A DNA stretch of 64,000 nt from Candidatus Anaeroferrophillacea bacterium (GTDB taxonomy: Bacteria; Desulfobacterota; Anaeroferrophillalia; Anaeroferrophillales; Anaeroferrophillaceae): NCBI GenBank assembly GCA_016933675.1, contig JAFGAM010000075.1, forward strand, positions 1 to 64,000, in the 5' to 3' direction. A program made the translations under genes and the position numbers. The notes under the pieces are model-generated. The model worked only from the letters and a program-made list of their open reading frames with translations. It was not told the origin of the DNA and searched no databases. Of the stretch, positions 46,938-56,832 are shown one piece after another (the stretch's first letter is position 1; each line of letters opens with the position of its first letter).

Positions 46938-48957
46938 CTCGACTCATCTCGGCGAGCAACGGCCGGCCGTGGGGACAGGTATAGCCCACCGTCACCCGGT
47001 CCAGCCGCTCCAGCAGCCGACCGATCTCGACTTCGTCCAGGGTATCGTTGGCCTTTACCGCCAGCCGGCAGGCCAGCCGCGCCGCCAGATCGTCAAGCAG
47101 GGGCAGTTCCGCCCGCCCGCTTCCCGCCTCCAGGTCGGCGACGGTATCCTGAAACAGCCGCCCGGGTTCGGCGGGCATGGAGATGGCGGGCATGGCGGTA
47201 ACCAGCACCTCGCCAGGACCGATCTCCTCGAAGGTGAACCCCAACTCTTCGATTGCCGCACGGTACTCCTCGGCCATTGCCATCACCCGCGGATTGAGGG
47301 TCAGGGGCACCGGTAACAGTAGCGACTGAGCCGGCCGCCCGCCGGCAAGCGTCGTTTTCAACTCGTCGTACAGAATACGCTCGTGGGCCGCGTGCTGATC
47401 GATGATCAGGAGTCGGCGGTCATGCTCCAGCAGGATGTAGCTGCGCCAGAGCTGGCCGAGCACCCGGCAGGCGGCAAATACCGGCCGGCCGCCGGTCGCC
47501 GACACCACGGCAGGGACACCGGCAGGTGGCGGAAACGGTCTGTCGGTATCCCACCGATGCAGTGCTGCCGACCTTGTGACGGGCGTCGAGGTCCTGGCGC
47601 TACCGGCTCCGGTCCACGAACCCCGGTTACGATTGCCGCCGGGGCCACCGGCGCCACCAGCGGTGCCGGTGGCGCATCGAAGCCCGGATGCTCCACTGCC
47701 GCGGCCGGTATCAAAACACCGGTCGCCAAACAAACCGCCGCCGGGAACAGCGGCGGTTTCGCCGTCATGGGCATCATCCTGCCGGCAAACAGCGGCCCCG
47801 AGAGGCGGCTCCGCCGTCGCGGTACCGGGAACGGACGAAGACACGCTCGGCCGAAGGGAAACGCCGGCTGCCGAACCCGCCGCGGCACCGGTAAAGGAGG
47901 CGAACGGGTCGGTCGGTACGCCGCCGGCGGAACCCGGTACCGGTTGGCCGTAGCCGCTCAGAGCATCGGTAATCGCCCGCTGCAGGGCGTTGAAGACTGT
48001 GCCGGCATGGGCGAAGCGCACCTCCTCCTTGGCCGGATGGACATTGACATCCACCACCGCGGGGTCGGCCTCGACAAACAGCACCCCGGCGGGATGACGA
48101 CCACGCTCCAGCAGACCGCCGAAGGCCTTCATCACCGCCTGGGCAAGGAGCTTGTCCCGGACCATGCGGCGGTTGACGAAAAGATAGAGGCTTTTACGGT
48201 TGGCGGTGGAGGAATGGGGCCGGGTGATGAACCCGGTAACCGCGATGCCCTTCGCGCCGCCGGAAACCGGGGCAAGACGGTCCGCCAGATCGCGGCCAAT
48301 GATCTCGGCCAGGCGCCGAGACAAATCGTCCGCCGGCGGCCGACGTAACATCCGCCGGCCGTTGTGCATCAGGGTGAAACCGCATTCCGGCGCAGCGAGG
48401 GAAAAACGATTCAGGCAGTCGACGATCATCCCGCGTTCGGTGTTGACGGCCCGAAGGAATTTCAACCGCGCGGGGACATTGTGGAACAGGTCGCGGACGG
48501 TCACCGTGGTGCCCGGCGGCGCTCCGGCGGGGGCCGCGGTGACGGCGCCGGCGTCGTCCACCGTCACCCGGGTACCGGCGACCGCGGACGGCTCACGGGT
48601 GACGAGGGAGAAACGGGAAACGGCAGCGATGCTCGGCAGAGCCTCGCCGCGGAACCCGAAGGTGTGCAGGTCGAAGAGATCGGCATCGGTGGAAATCTTG
48701 CTGGTGGCGTGACGTTCGAGCGCCAGGCGGGCGTCCGTCGCCGCCATGCCGCGGCCGTTGTCCCGCACCTCGATAAGTCGTCGGCCGCCATCATCGATGA
48801 GAACGGTGATATCGTCGGCACCGGCATCGAGGGCGTTTTCCACCAGCTCCTTGACCACCGACACCGGCCGCTCCACCACCTCGCCGGCGGCGATCCGGCG
48901 CTGGACCTCAGGGGGCAGAACGACGATGCGGGCGAAAAACGGGGCGGTTTCGCTCAT
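46906..48957 (-). CDS. mutL: DNA mismatch repair protein MutL
   Basis: IAAGEVVERPVSVVKELVENALDAGADDITV; DNGRGM; RHATSKI; GFRGEALPSIAAVSRFSL; C-term QHAAHERILYDEL. Confidence 0.96.
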   Translation of the reverse strand: MSETAPFFARIVVLPPEVQRRIAAGEVVERPVSVVKELVENALDAGADDITVLIDDGGRRLIEVRDNGRGMAATDARLALERHATSKISTDADLFDLHTFGFRGEALPSIAAVSRFSLVTREPSAVAGTRVTVDDAGAVTAAPAGAPPGTTVTVRDLFHNVPARLKFLRAVNTERGMIVDCLNRFSLAAPECGFTLMHNGRRMLRRPPADDLSRRLAEIIGRDLADRLAPVSGGAKGIAVTGFITRPHSSTANRKSLYLFVNRRMVRDKLLAQAVMKAFGGLLERGRHPAGVLFVEADPAVVDVNVHPAKEEVRFAHAGTVFNALQRAITDALSGYGQPVPGSAGGVPTDPFASFTGAAAGSAAGVSLRPSVSSSVPGTATAEPPLGAAVCRQDDAHDGETAAVPGGGLFGDRCFDTGRGSGASGLRCATGTAGGAGGPGGNRNRGSWTGAGSARTSTPVTRSAALHRWDTDRPFPPPAGVPAVVSATGGRPVFAACRVLGQLWRSYILLEHDRRLLIIDQHAAHERILYDELKTTLAGGRPAQSLLLPVPLTLNPRVMAMAEEYRAAIEELGFTFEEIGPGEVLVTAMPAISMPAEPGRLFQDTVADLEAGSGRAELPLLDDLAARLACRLAVKANDTLDEVEIGRLLERLDRVTVGYTCPHGRPLLAEMSRDEIEKLVHRR

Positions 48958-50072
48958 GGACAGTCATCTTCCGGTGTCGGGACCGTGGCGACGGTGAGCG
49001 CCGATGCCGCCCGTTCCCGCGCCAGCGCCTCGGTCTCGGCCACCAACGCGTCCAGCAACTCATTCGCCGGCAACCTGCGGACCACTTCACCGCGCCGGAA
49101 CAGCAGGCCCGAACCGCGGCCGCCGGCAATACCGACGTCGGCATGGCGGGCCTCGCCGGGTCCGTTGACAACGCAGCCCATGACGGCGACGGTAAGTGGC
49201 AGGTCGATGTGCGCCAGGCGCCGCTCGGCGGCGGCGGCGAGGCCGATGAGGTCGATCTCGGTACGCCCGCAGGTGGGACAGGAAACCAACTCGATGCCGC
49301 GCCGGCGCCGCCCGAGGCTGCCGAGGATCTGATAGGCGGCAAAGATCTCGTCCACCGGATCGCCGGTGAGGGAAACGCGCAGGGTGTCACCAATACCGTC
49401 ATGCAGCAGGATGCCGAGCCCCACCGCCGACTTGATCGCCCCGCGCAGGGGCGTACCGGCCTCGGTGATACCGATGTGCTGGGGATAGTCGACCCGCGTC
49501 GCCAGCAGCCGGCAAGCGGCTACGGTGTCGGGAACATTCGATGATTTAAGCGAAATCTTGATCAGTTCGAAGCCGAAGCGCTCGAGCATGGCGACGTGCC
49601 GCAGCGCACTTTCCACCAGCGCCGCGGGAGTGGGGCCGTAGCGTTCTTCGAGATCCCGCTCGAGGGAGCCGGCGTTGACACCGATGCGGATGGGTACGCC
49701 GCGGTCGCGGCAGGCGGCAACCACCTCCCGCACCCGGACTTCACCGCCGATGTTGCCGGGGTTGAGCCGCAGCCCGTCGACCCCCTGCGCCACCGCCATC
49801 AGCGCCAGCCGGTGATGGAAATGGATATCGGCCACCAGCGGCAGCGGGCATTGGCGTTTGATTTCCCCCAGCACCGCCGCCGCAGCCTCGTCCGGTACCG
49901 CCACCCGCACCAGCTCGCAGCCGGCGACGGCAAGGGCACGGATCTGGGCGACGGTGGCAACGGCATCACGGGTGTCGGTATTGGTCATCGACTGGACCAC
50001 CACCGGCGCGCCGCCGCCGATGGGCAGGGTGCCGTAGTGGAGTTGACGGGTTTGGGTACGGTCGTTGGTCAT
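48954..50072 (-). CDS. ispG: 4-hydroxy-3-methylbut-2-en-1-yl diphosphate synthase
   Basis: PVVVQSMTNTDTRDAVATVAQI; LVADIHFHHRLAL; LRLNPGNIG; CPTCGRTEIDL; VAVMGCVVNGPGEARHADVGIAGG. Confidence 0.95.
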   Translation of the reverse strand: MTNDRTQTRQLHYGTLPIGGGAPVVVQSMTNTDTRDAVATVAQIRALAVAGCELVRVAVPDEAAAAVLGEIKRQCPLPLVADIHFHHRLALMAVAQGVDGLRLNPGNIGGEVRVREVVAACRDRGVPIRIGVNAGSLERDLEERYGPTPAALVESALRHVAMLERFGFELIKISLKSSNVPDTVAACRLLATRVDYPQHIGITEAGTPLRGAIKSAVGLGILLHDGIGDTLRVSLTGDPVDEIFAAYQILGSLGRRRRGIELVSCPTCGRTEIDLIGLAAAAERRLAHIDLPLTVAVMGCVVNGPGEARHADVGIAGGRGSGLLFRRGEVVRRLPANELLDALVAETEALARERAASALTVATVPTPEDDCP

Positions 50073-50080
50073 GGGCAGCA

Positions 50081-50122
50081 GAGTCCAGGAGTCAGAATTC
50101 AGGAACCAGGGGCAGGGGTCAG
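50081..50122 (+). repeat. Degenerate heptanucleotide array, locus 3
   Basis: gagtcca/ggagtca/gaattca/ggaacca/ggggcag/gggtcag; overlaps the tlyA 3' end. Confidence 0.7.
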
Positions 50123-50866
50123 CGCCCCATGCCGCCGCAGACAGATGAGATACTCACGATTCCCCTTCTGCCCGGTGATGGGCGAATCGATGGTACCGTG
50201 CCATTCCCAGCCCCCGGCGACGGCCTCGGTCACCACCCGGTCCCGGGCCCACTGCCGGGCGGCGGCATCCCGAACGATACCGCCCTTCCCCACCGCCCCG
50301 CGGCCGACCTCAAACTGCGGTTTCACCAGCGCCACCAGGACCGCCGCGGGAGCCACCAGCCCGCGCACCACCGGCAGCACCAGATCGAGGGAGATGAAGG
50401 AAACGTCGACAACGGCGAAATCGGGCACCTCGGGGAGATCGGCCGGCCGCAGGTGACGAATGTTGGTACGGTCCATGACTACCACCCGCTCGTCTTGCCG
50501 CACCTCCCAGGCAAGCTGGCCGTAGCCCACGTCGACGGCATACACCCGCCGTACGCCGCGTTGCAGCAGGCAGTGGGTAAACCCGCCGGTGGAAGCACCC
50601 ACGTCCAAAGCCACACAGCCCAGCGGCGATAGTTCGAAGGCGTCCAGCGCCGCCGCGAGCTTGAGCCCGCCGCGACCGACAAAGGGAATATCCTCGCCTT
50701 TGAGCCGCAACGGAATATCCACCGGCACCTTCACCCCGGCCTTGTCCAGCACCCGCTCCTCCCCCAGCACCCGCCCGGCAAGGATGAGCGCCCGGGCCCG
50801 CTCCCGGCTCGCTGCCAGGCCGCGGGCCACCAGCAGCACGTCCAGTCGCTCCCGTTCAACCGCCAT
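50099..50866 (-). CDS. TlyA family rRNA methyltransferase/putative hemolysin
   Basis: RLDVLLVARGLAASRERARALILAGRVL S4-like; LDVGASTGGFTHCLLQRGVRRVYAVDVGYGQLAWEVRQDERVVVMDRTNIRHL. Confidence 0.9.
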   Translation of the reverse strand: MAVERERLDVLLVARGLAASRERARALILAGRVLGEERVLDKAGVKVPVDIPLRLKGEDIPFVGRGGLKLAAALDAFELSPLGCVALDVGASTGGFTHCLLQRGVRRVYAVDVGYGQLAWEVRQDERVVVMDRTNIRHLRPADLPEVPDFAVVDVSFISLDLVLPVVRGLVAPAAVLVALVKPQFEVGRGAVGKGGIVRDAAARQWARDRVVTEAVAGGWEWHGTIDSPITGQKGNREYLICLRRHGALTPAPGS

Positions 50867-50872
50867 GCGGGT

Positions 50873-51067
50873 TCAGGACTTGAGCGCGGCGTTCATCTCG
50901 TCCACCAGGGCGTCGGGATTCAGGCCGTGGGCCAGGGCGCCCTCCTCGATGGTCTCGAACATCGACGCCGAACAGCCGAGACAACCCATGCCCTTGCCGG
51001 CGAATACCTCGGCCGCCCGGGGATACTTGGTCAACAGGTCGCGAATGGGGGTGTTTTTGGTGATCAT
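50873..51067 (-). CDS. DUF1858 domain-containing protein
   Basis: MITKNTPIRDLLTKYPRAAEVFAGKGMGCLGCSASMFETIEEGALAHGLNPDALVDEMNAA. Confidence 0.82.
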   Translation of the reverse strand: MITKNTPIRDLLTKYPRAAEVFAGKGMGCLGCSASMFETIEEGALAHGLNPDALVDEMNAALKS

Positions 51068-51150
51068 GTCATGCTCCTCCAGGGAATATGCCGCAGGTTT
51101 CAGTAATCCAATCATTTTGGTTCAGTTTATATCACAATCACCCTCGCCTG

Positions 51151-52587
51151 TCAGCACAATTGTGCCCGCATGATACCATCTCCAAGTTCACGGGACATTA
51201 CTTCGATCATGCGACCGACCAGGTTCTCGATACCCTCGCGGCAACCCTCGACCGCCACCGGCAGATAGTTGTCACTGCGACCCACGGCCTGCCAGACGGG
51301 ACCGTCGGCCGCGGCACCACAAGCTTGCACCCGCTCTACCAGTACATTCATGCAGTGCATGAGATTTTTTTTGTAACATTCCAGTTTCTTTTGCTTTCCC
51401 AGCTCGACCAACTGTTTTGCACGGGACGTTCGCACGCCCTCGGGGACCTGTCCCGACATCTCTGCCGCCGGAGTGCCGGGGCGCGACGACCAGGGGAAGA
51501 CATGCAGGTAGGCGAAGGGCAGATCGCGAACCAGCGCCCGGGTAGCGGCGAAAGCGGCATCGGTCTCACCGGGAAAACCGCAGATTACGTCGGCACCGAC
51601 GGTGACCCGGGGAGCACGGCGAACAAGATCGGTCATGAGTGCGGTCACCGCGGCGCTGCCGTAGGGCCGGCCCATGGCTGCCAGTACCCGGTCATCGCCG
51701 GACTGCAGGGAGAGGTGCAGATGGGCACAGACACCGGAATCCGGTGCGGCAATACGTTCTAATAGCTGCGGCGTAATCTCCGGCGGCTGGAGTGAACCCA
51801 GGCGCAGGCGCACCCCCGGTACCGCCTCCCGCAAGCGATCCACCAGTTCCTCCAGAGAGGTGCGCGGCTCCAGGTCGACACCGTAGCACCCGAGATGGAC
51901 GCCGGTCAAAACGATCTCGCGGAATCCCGCCGCCGCCAGCCCGACGGCCTCTGCCGCTGCCGGTCCCGGCGGCATACTGCGGGGGCGACCGCGCAGGCGG
52001 GGAATGATGCAATAGCGGCAGAAACTGTCGCAGCCGTCCTGAACCTTGAGAAAGGCCCGGGCACGGTCTCCGAATCCGGCGGCCCGCAGTGCCGCCACCG
52101 GCAGTTCCCCGGTAAACCCGAAGCACTCCGGCGCGGCAACCACTGCCGGAGCCGGTGAACCGGCTGGTAACGGCGAGGATGGCGGGGAGGAAAGACACGC
52201 TGAAATCAAGCCGGATGAAGTCGGAGCAGATGACGACAGCCGACCGGCGAGCCACGCCACCAACCGCTCCTTGCCGGGGTTGCCGACCACCGCGGCAACC
52301 CCGGGGATCGCCGCCACCTCGTCGGGGGCAAGTTGGGCGTAGCAGCCGGTAACCACCAGCAGGGCGTCGGGATGGCGACGGTGCAGCCGGCGGATGAGCT
52401 GGCGGCTCTGCATCCCGGCGCGGGCGGTAACGGCGCAGGTATTGACGACAATCACCGGCGGTCGGGTTCCATCATTGCCAACACCGGCATCAGCGGCACC
52501 CAGCACCCGCCGGCAGGCATTTTCCAAGGCGGCTGATTCATAGAAATTGATCTTGCACCCGAGGGTATGGATCGCCAATCCGCTCAC
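51151..52587 (-). CDS. mtaB: tRNA (t6A37) methylthiotransferase MtaB (radical SAM)
   Basis: HTLGCKINFYESAALE; VVNTCAVTARAGMQSRQLIRR; KVQDGCDSFCRYCIIPRLRGRPRS; GTG start overlapping the mnmA stop. Confidence 0.92.
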   Translation of the reverse strand: MSGLAIHTLGCKINFYESAALENACRRVLGAADAGVGNDGTRPPVIVVNTCAVTARAGMQSRQLIRRLHRRHPDALLVVTGCYAQLAPDEVAAIPGVAAVVGNPGKERLVAWLAGRLSSSAPTSSGLISACLSSPPSSPLPAGSPAPAVVAAPECFGFTGELPVAALRAAGFGDRARAFLKVQDGCDSFCRYCIIPRLRGRPRSMPPGPAAAEAVGLAAAGFREIVLTGVHLGCYGVDLEPRTSLEELVDRLREAVPGVRLRLGSLQPPEITPQLLERIAAPDSGVCAHLHLSLQSGDDRVLAAMGRPYGSAAVTALMTDLVRRAPRVTVGADVICGFPGETDAAFAATRALVRDLPFAYLHVFPWSSRPGTPAAEMSGQVPEGVRTSRAKQLVELGKQKKLECYKKNLMHCMNVLVERVQACGAAADGPVWQAVGRSDNYLPVAVEGCREGIENLVGRMIEVMSRELGDGIMRAQLC

Positions 52588-53627
52588 AGAATACTCCCGC
52601 CGCCGAGGAGAAACGATCCGTCGTAAAAGGCCGCCGTCTGCCCCGGGGTAACGGCGAACTGCGGCGCGGCGAAGACCACCGCCGCCCGGCCGCCGTCCAG
52701 GGGCCGCACCCGCGCCGGCGCCGCCCGATGGCGATAGCGGACCTGGCAGAAAAGCCCTGCCGGCAACACCGCCGGGTCCACAAACCAGTTGCATGTCTCG
52801 ACAATAAACTCCCGGCGATAAAGCTCCCGCCGTTCGGCCACCACCACCAGGCGTTCAGCCGGTTTTACGGCATATACGTAGAGCGGTTCGGAGTGGGCGA
52901 TACCAAGCCCCCGGCGCTGACCGACGGTGAACCGGTGTACCCCGTCATGGTGCCCCAGCACCCGGCCGGCGCGGTCGACGATGTCGCCGGCAGTCGCCTT
53001 CACCTCACCCGCACCGGCGGCCGAAGAACCCGCGGGAAAAGCATCGGCGGCAAAACACAGCTCCCGGCTCTCGCAATAGCTTTCCAGCGCCATGCCAAGC
53101 TGCCGGACAATGCCGCGGACGGATTCCTTGGTCAGTTCACCGAGGGGAAAAAGACAACGGGAAACGAGGGCCAGAGGCACCAGGGCAAGAAAATAGCTCT
53201 GCTCCTTTGCCTCATCGACGCCCCGGACGGGAACCGGGCCACCGCCGGCGCCCGGCCACGCCCCCCGGCGGCAGTAGTGGCCGGTGGCGATGTTGTCGAT
53301 ACCCAGTTCGTCGGCCGCCGCCGCCAGCCCGACGAATTTTATCCGCTCATTGCACCAGGCACAGGGGTTGGGGGTCCGTCCGGCGGCGTAGGTCTCCCGG
53401 GTTGGTTTCACCACCCGGGCGGTGAAATCCTCGGTGAGGTCACGGAAGAAAACCGGCATATCGATAAGCCGGGCCGCATAACACACCCGGGTATGGAATG
53501 ATCCCCGGTTGCCGGGCACCAGGTCGAGAGCCAGCAGATGCACCTCGAAACCGGCCTCACGGAGCAGCCGGGCCGCCGCCAGGGAATCGATCCCGCCGCT
53601 GAAGCCGACAAGCACCGGGCGCTTCAT
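52584..53627 (-). CDS. mnmA: tRNA-specific 2-thiouridylase MnmA
   Basis: VLVGFSGGIDSLAAARLLREAGFEV PP-loop; TPNPCAWCNERIKF; ATGHYCRRG; GQRRGLGI. Confidence 0.92.
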   Translation of the reverse strand: MKRPVLVGFSGGIDSLAAARLLREAGFEVHLLALDLVPGNRGSFHTRVCYAARLIDMPVFFRDLTEDFTARVVKPTRETYAAGRTPNPCAWCNERIKFVGLAAAADELGIDNIATGHYCRRGAWPGAGGGPVPVRGVDEAKEQSYFLALVPLALVSRCLFPLGELTKESVRGIVRQLGMALESYCESRELCFAADAFPAGSSAAGAGEVKATAGDIVDRAGRVLGHHDGVHRFTVGQRRGLGIAHSEPLYVYAVKPAERLVVVAERRELYRREFIVETCNWFVDPAVLPAGLFCQVRYRHRAAPARVRPLDGGRAAVVFAAPQFAVTPGQTAAFYDGSFLLGGGSIL

Positions 53628-53629
53628 GT

Positions 53630-54793
53630 CTACCGGTGCCGGCGGGGTGAGATGCGCCAGAGGCCGTCCGTCACCGCCGCCAGGTCATCGACGAAACGGG
53701 CGATTTCGGCGGCCGTGGTCCAGCGGCCGATACTGACCCGGAGTGCCCCCTGGATGACATCCGGAGCGACGCCCATGGCGGTTAGCACCGGCGAACCGGC
53801 ACCGCTTTCCGAAGCGCAGGCCGAACCGGCGGAAACGGCAATGCCGCGGAGATCGAGATGCAGCCGCAGGGATTCGCCGTCGACATCGGGCACCGAGAAA
53901 CAGGAGGTGTTGGTCACCCGTGTCTGCCGGTCACCGTGAAAAACGATGCCGGGGATACGTGCCGCCAGCCCCTCTTCCAGTCCGTCACGCAGTTCCCGAC
54001 AATGCTCGCTCTCGACTTCCCGATGTTCCGCCAGCAGATCCAGGGCGGCACCCAAAGCGACGATACCGGCGACATTTTCCGTGCCGCTGCGCCGTCCATC
54101 TTCCTGGCCGCCACCGTGGATCAGGGGTTCAAGGCTTACCCCGGGACGGACCCACAGCGCACCGATACCCTTGGGAGCGTAGCATTTATGGCCGGAAAGC
54201 GAGAGCAGGTCGACACCGAGTTCGTCCACCCGGACGGGCACCTTGCCCACCGCCTGGACCGCATCGGTGTGCAGCAGCACCCCCCGCGCCCGGGTGATGC
54301 GGGCAATATCGGGGATGGGAAGGATCACTCCGGTTTCGTTGTTGACCAGCATGATGGAAACCAGGACGGTATCGTCAGTAAGCGCCGCCGCCACCGCGCC
54401 CGGATCGAGAAGCCCGCGGCCGTCCACCGGCAGCACTGTCAGCCGCACCCCGAGGTGGGCGAGAAACGCGGCGGTCTGTTTCACCGCCGGATGCTCCACC
54501 GCCGAGATCACCAGGTGAACGCGCCCCGGCGGCCGGCCGCAGCCGTACACCACGCCCTTGAGGGCGAGGTTGTCGCTCTCGGAACCGCCGCCGGTGAAGA
54601 CGATCTCCTCGGGACGGGCACCGAGAAACGCCGCCGTCCGCTGTCTGGCGGCGGCAACCGACGTCCGCACCGCCTGACCGGCCCAGTGGCTGCTCGATGG
54701 ATTGCCGAAATGTTCACCGAGAAACGGACGCATGGCATCTACAACCCGGCGGTCGACGGGCGTAGTGCCGTTGTAATCGAGATACACGTTCAT
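53630..54793 (-). CDS. Cysteine desulfurase (NifS/IscS family)
   Basis: VYLDYNGTTPVDRRVVDAM; FTGGGSESDNLALKGV; LLSLSGHKCYAPKGIGALWVRPG; HGGGQEDGRRSGTENVAGIVALG; GSACASESG. Confidence 0.94.
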   Translation of the reverse strand: MNVYLDYNGTTPVDRRVVDAMRPFLGEHFGNPSSSHWAGQAVRTSVAAARQRTAAFLGARPEEIVFTGGGSESDNLALKGVVYGCGRPPGRVHLVISAVEHPAVKQTAAFLAHLGVRLTVLPVDGRGLLDPGAVAAALTDDTVLVSIMLVNNETGVILPIPDIARITRARGVLLHTDAVQAVGKVPVRVDELGVDLLSLSGHKCYAPKGIGALWVRPGVSLEPLIHGGGQEDGRRSGTENVAGIVALGAALDLLAEHREVESEHCRELRDGLEEGLAARIPGIVFHGDRQTRVTNTSCFSVPDVDGESLRLHLDLRGIAVSAGSACASESGAGSPVLTAMGVAPDVIQGALRVSIGRWTTAAEIARFVDDLAAVTDGLWRISPRRHR

Positions 54794-55227
54794 CGGATCT
54801 GTCGATCGATGATCTGCCGGAGGGTCAGGGTCTCCAGATAGGAACTGATGTGCTGCTCGAGCTTTTCCCACACCGGCCGCGCCAGACAGGCACCGCCGCC
54901 CTTGCGGGGTGCACCGCAGGCGGTGGCTTCGTGGGTGCATTTGGAGCAATCGACCGGCTGCACGGTCTCGTTCACCACATCCATGACCTCACCGACGGTG
55001 ATTTCCTCCAGCGGCCGGGCGAAAAGGTAGCCACCCCCGGGACCGCGGACGCTCCTCACCAGCCCGGCACGGCGCAGATGGACGAACAGCTGCTCCAGAT
55101 AGCTGACGGAGATCTTCTCGTGCTCACTGATCTGCTTGAGTGAAACCGGCCGTTCACTACCGTTGGCGATGCAGGCCAGGGCCAGCATGGAACGCAGTGA
55201 GTACCTTCCTTTGGTCGACAGCTTCAA
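54790..55227 (-). CDS. Rrf2 family transcriptional regulator (IscR-like)
   Basis: LKLSTKGRYSLRSMLALACIANGSERPVSLKQISEHEKISVSYLEQLFVHLRRAGLVRSVRGPGGGYLFARP; TTG start preceded by GGAGG. Confidence 0.9.
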   Translation of the reverse strand: MKLSTKGRYSLRSMLALACIANGSERPVSLKQISEHEKISVSYLEQLFVHLRRAGLVRSVRGPGGGYLFARPLEEITVGEVMDVVNETVQPVDCSKCTHEATACGAPRKGGGACLARPVWEKLEQHISSYLETLTLRQIIDRQIR

Positions 55228-55628
55228 AAGCTCACCTCCATGGCTCGCGGGGGGCAGGCGGTCACGCACAGGCCGCAGGCACTGCATTTGTCCGGATCGA
55301 AACGGACAAACATCGACGGCCGTTCGATGGCCAGTGCGCCGGTGGGACAAATCGCCGTACAGGCCCCGCAATGGGTGCATCGCTCCTCGTTGCGATGCAC
55401 GTTTTTGGTTACCGGATCGACCTGAACACCCTGATTCTGGAGATAATGCAGTCCCAGTTCCAGCTGCCGGACATCACCGTCGATTTCCATCACCAGGTAG
55501 CTTTCCTGTTTCGGCAGGATAACCGCCTTCAATATGTTGAACACCAGGTCGTAATCCCTGATGAGTCGATAGACGATGGGCTTATCGTAGTTGGTGGTGT
55601 CGAAATGCAGAACGTACGTATTTTTCAT
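55224..55628 (-). CDS. NIL domain + 2x[4Fe-4S] ferredoxin protein
   Basis: N-terminal NIL-like YVLHFDTTNYDKPIVYRLIRDYDLVFNILKAVI; CTHCGACTAICPTGAL and CSACGLCVTACPPRAM clusters. Confidence 0.9.
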   Translation of the reverse strand: MKNTYVLHFDTTNYDKPIVYRLIRDYDLVFNILKAVILPKQESYLVMEIDGDVRQLELGLHYLQNQGVQVDPVTKNVHRNEERCTHCGACTAICPTGALAIERPSMFVRFDPDKCSACGLCVTACPPRAMEVSF

Positions 55629-55862
55629 CCCTCTCCCCTGGATTCCTGATCGCCGGCGGCGTATCTTTTCCACGCACCCGGCCGCGGTACCACCCCGGGT
55701 CATCACCACCCGGCCCCGCGGCCGAACCCGGGCGATATGCCTACGGACACAAACCTTTCAGCCGACAACACGGGCCGTAAACTTGTGACCCGAACCCGCA
55801 GCGGCAAAACCGCCGCGATGATCAAAGCGTCGAAACAACCGGAGCGCGGCGGCGGGTTGAAG

Positions 55863-56627
55863 TCAGCCCGGCTGACGCGGCCCGAGGGAGACCAGTTCCA
55901 GTTCTCCCCCGGCGGCAAGATCGCGGCCGATGATGATCACCGCACCCCGCACCCCCGGCACCGTCAGCGCCTCCCGCACCGCCGGCTGAAGGTCCCCCGG
56001 CCGACCGACGCGGTTCGCCGTGGCAGTGGCCAGGGCATCGGCCAACACGCTGTTGTCGGCATAGATAACGGCGGCATCGGCACAACCGAAGCTGAGCGAA
56101 TGACCGACGCTGGCCGACGAGGTACATATTCCGGCGGCAAACGGCTCATCACGCCTTAGCCGGACGGCAACCCGGTCGCTCAGCACCGACGGCCCGGCAT
56201 GGATACCCACCAGATACTCCTTCTGCCCGGCCATGAAGATGTCGCCGCCGTTTTCGACAATCACCCGGTCGGCGTGCTCCAGCAACTCGCGGCCCACGGC
56301 TTCGGCGATGGCCCCGGCCACCGCCGCCATGGGACCGACGCCGGCGGTCCGGGTGGCGGCAATCATATCCCGGATCATCGCCGGCAACAGCCCTTCATCC
56401 GGCACCACAAACGGATCAAGCTGGAACCTGACCTCGGGATAACGGTCGAGAAAAGCCTCAACCTGGCGCCGACTGAGCACTACTCGGGCCAGGGCCAGAT
56501 CGCGCAGCCCGACCGTCGAGGTCCAGATATGCAGGTCCGTTTCGCCCACGGAAACGGTGAAATCCGTTAATCCCCCGGGGGCTTCGCCGGTGCGGTACCA
56601 GCGCCGGCTATGCGCTGTACGAGGCAC
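55863..56627 (-). CDS. UPF0280 family (COG2122, ApbE-like) protein
   Basis: FQLDPFVVPDEGLLPAMIRDMIAATRTAGVGPMAAVAGAIAEAVGRELLEHADRVIVENGGDIFMAG. Confidence 0.87.
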   Translation of the reverse strand: MPRTAHSRRWYRTGEAPGGLTDFTVSVGETDLHIWTSTVGLRDLALARVVLSRRQVEAFLDRYPEVRFQLDPFVVPDEGLLPAMIRDMIAATRTAGVGPMAAVAGAIAEAVGRELLEHADRVIVENGGDIFMAGQKEYLVGIHAGPSVLSDRVAVRLRRDEPFAAGICTSSASVGHSLSFGCADAAVIYADNSVLADALATATANRVGRPGDLQPAVREALTVPGVRGAVIIIGRDLAAGGELELVSLGPRQPG

Positions 56628-56832
56628 AGTGGGTTCCGTATAAAGTAGACAATAACCTTGCCATGATAGTGGATTAGAATCTTATGACATATCCATGCGG
56701 GGTTGTCAAGATTATCCGACTCCGGAACAAATTTTCCTTATCGGGGGTGGTTACGAAATCATCGGAATTCAGGCGGGAGTAAAAATGTGCGGAAGGCAGG
56801 TGAATACGGCGGCACGAAGGTCCGGCGGCGCT

